A stretch of 5,360 nt of DNA from positions 1,739-7,098 of the forward strand of contig PCSQ01000138.1 of the NCBI GenBank assembly GCA_002772455.1, written 5' to 3'. Position numbers and translations under genes: made by a program. This document shows, one piece after another, positions 5,258 through 5,360 of this stretch (positions are counted from its first letter, which is position 1; the number at the start of each line of letters is the position of its first letter). A model generated the notes under the pieces. That model was not told the origin of the DNA. It ran no database searches and saw only the letters and a list, made by a program, of their open reading frames with translations. The DNA comes from Candidatus Beckwithbacteria bacterium CG23_combo_of_CG06-09_8_20_14_all_47_9. Its GTDB lineage: Bacteria; Patescibacteriota; Microgenomatia; UBA1400; CG1-02-47-37.

Positions 5258-5360
5258 ATGTCTAAAAAACGCCAATTGTCTCAAGAACTGAAACGGATCG
5301 TTTCCGTTCTCAAAGCCAACTACCGTCCGGAAAAAATCGTGCTCTACGGCTCACTGGCAG
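5258..5360 (+). CDS. Probable minimal nucleotidyltransferase (MNT/NTP_transf_2-like), 3' truncated
   Basis: Thirty-four codons are visible before the window ends. The N-terminus is a basic helix (SKKRQLSQELKRIVSVLKAN), followed by YRPEKIVLYGSLA (22-34). The hydrophobic strand leading into Leu-Tyr-Gly-Ser is the start of the GSxAR-type motif of small nucleotidyltransferases, where the Gly-Ser holds the nucleotide phosphate. Proteins of this shape are often about 100-150 residues long and occur with HEPN partners as toxin-antitoxin pairs, where the nucleotidyltransferase AMPylates and silences the HEPN RNase. The downstream DxD and any HEPN partner lie outside the window. The start is supported by the promoter seven bases before the ATG, and there is no Shine-Dalgarno sequence. 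A housekeeping nucleotidyltransferase cannot be excluded from this fragment. Confidence 0.72.
   Translation, partial: MSKKRQLSQELKRIVSVLKANYRPEKIVLYGSLA

Noticed and set aside
1..5360. CRISPR arrays, insertion sequences, tRNA or rRNA genes
   Set aside because: No regularly spaced repeats, transposase motifs, terminal repeats or RNA gene signatures were seen on either strand; nearly all of the window is accounted for by protein genes.

Overview
The window looks like a compact bacterial genome of the Candidate Phyla Radiation (Patescibacteria), perhaps a Microgenomates-type lineage. This is inferred from heavily overlapping genes, very short intergenic gaps, mostly absent Shine-Dalgarno sequences and a stripped-down Clp ATPase; no taxonomic marker gene is present. 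TGA ends at least two genes (158 and 3219), so the code is the standard one and not the TGA-glycine code of some CPR lineages.

Region 1 (1-2594) is a tight + strand gene chain. It holds the C-terminal end of a protein with a terminal membrane anchor (to 158), a 57-residue ORF resembling the first half of a Clp N-terminal domain (142-315), a double-AAA+ Clp unfoldase with the second half of that domain (299-2218), and a membrane protein with an N-terminal DnaJ-like four-cysteine zinc motif (2190-2594). Each gene overlaps the next. The Clp protein lacks the middle domain of ClpB/ClpC and any recognisable ClpP-docking tripeptide, so it probably acts as a stand-alone unfoldase, possibly at the membrane. 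One base in an A7 run (289-295) separates the two Clp ORFs.

Region 2 (2586-5134) starts with its own promoter: a perfect TTGACA and an AT-rich -10 covered by a perfect 9-bp inverted repeat that ends at the ATG. It drives an AbiEi-type antitoxin (2626-3219) and an AbiEii nucleotidyltransferase toxin (3216-3980), a type IV toxin-antitoxin pair coupled by ATGA. A DEDDh 3'-5' exonuclease follows, overlapping the toxin by 11 nt (3970-4503). Four bases later comes a polytopic membrane protein with an HEFSH zinc-protease motif (4508-5134).

Region 3 (5135-5360) is a 123-bp spacer carrying an extended -10 promoter seven bases from the next ATG, followed by the first 34 codons of a probable minimal (MNT-type) nucleotidyltransferase cut by the window edge.

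The two points most worth following are the split, minimal Clp with its membrane partners, and the AbiE pair with a coupled exonuclease that might edit RNA ends modified by the toxin.
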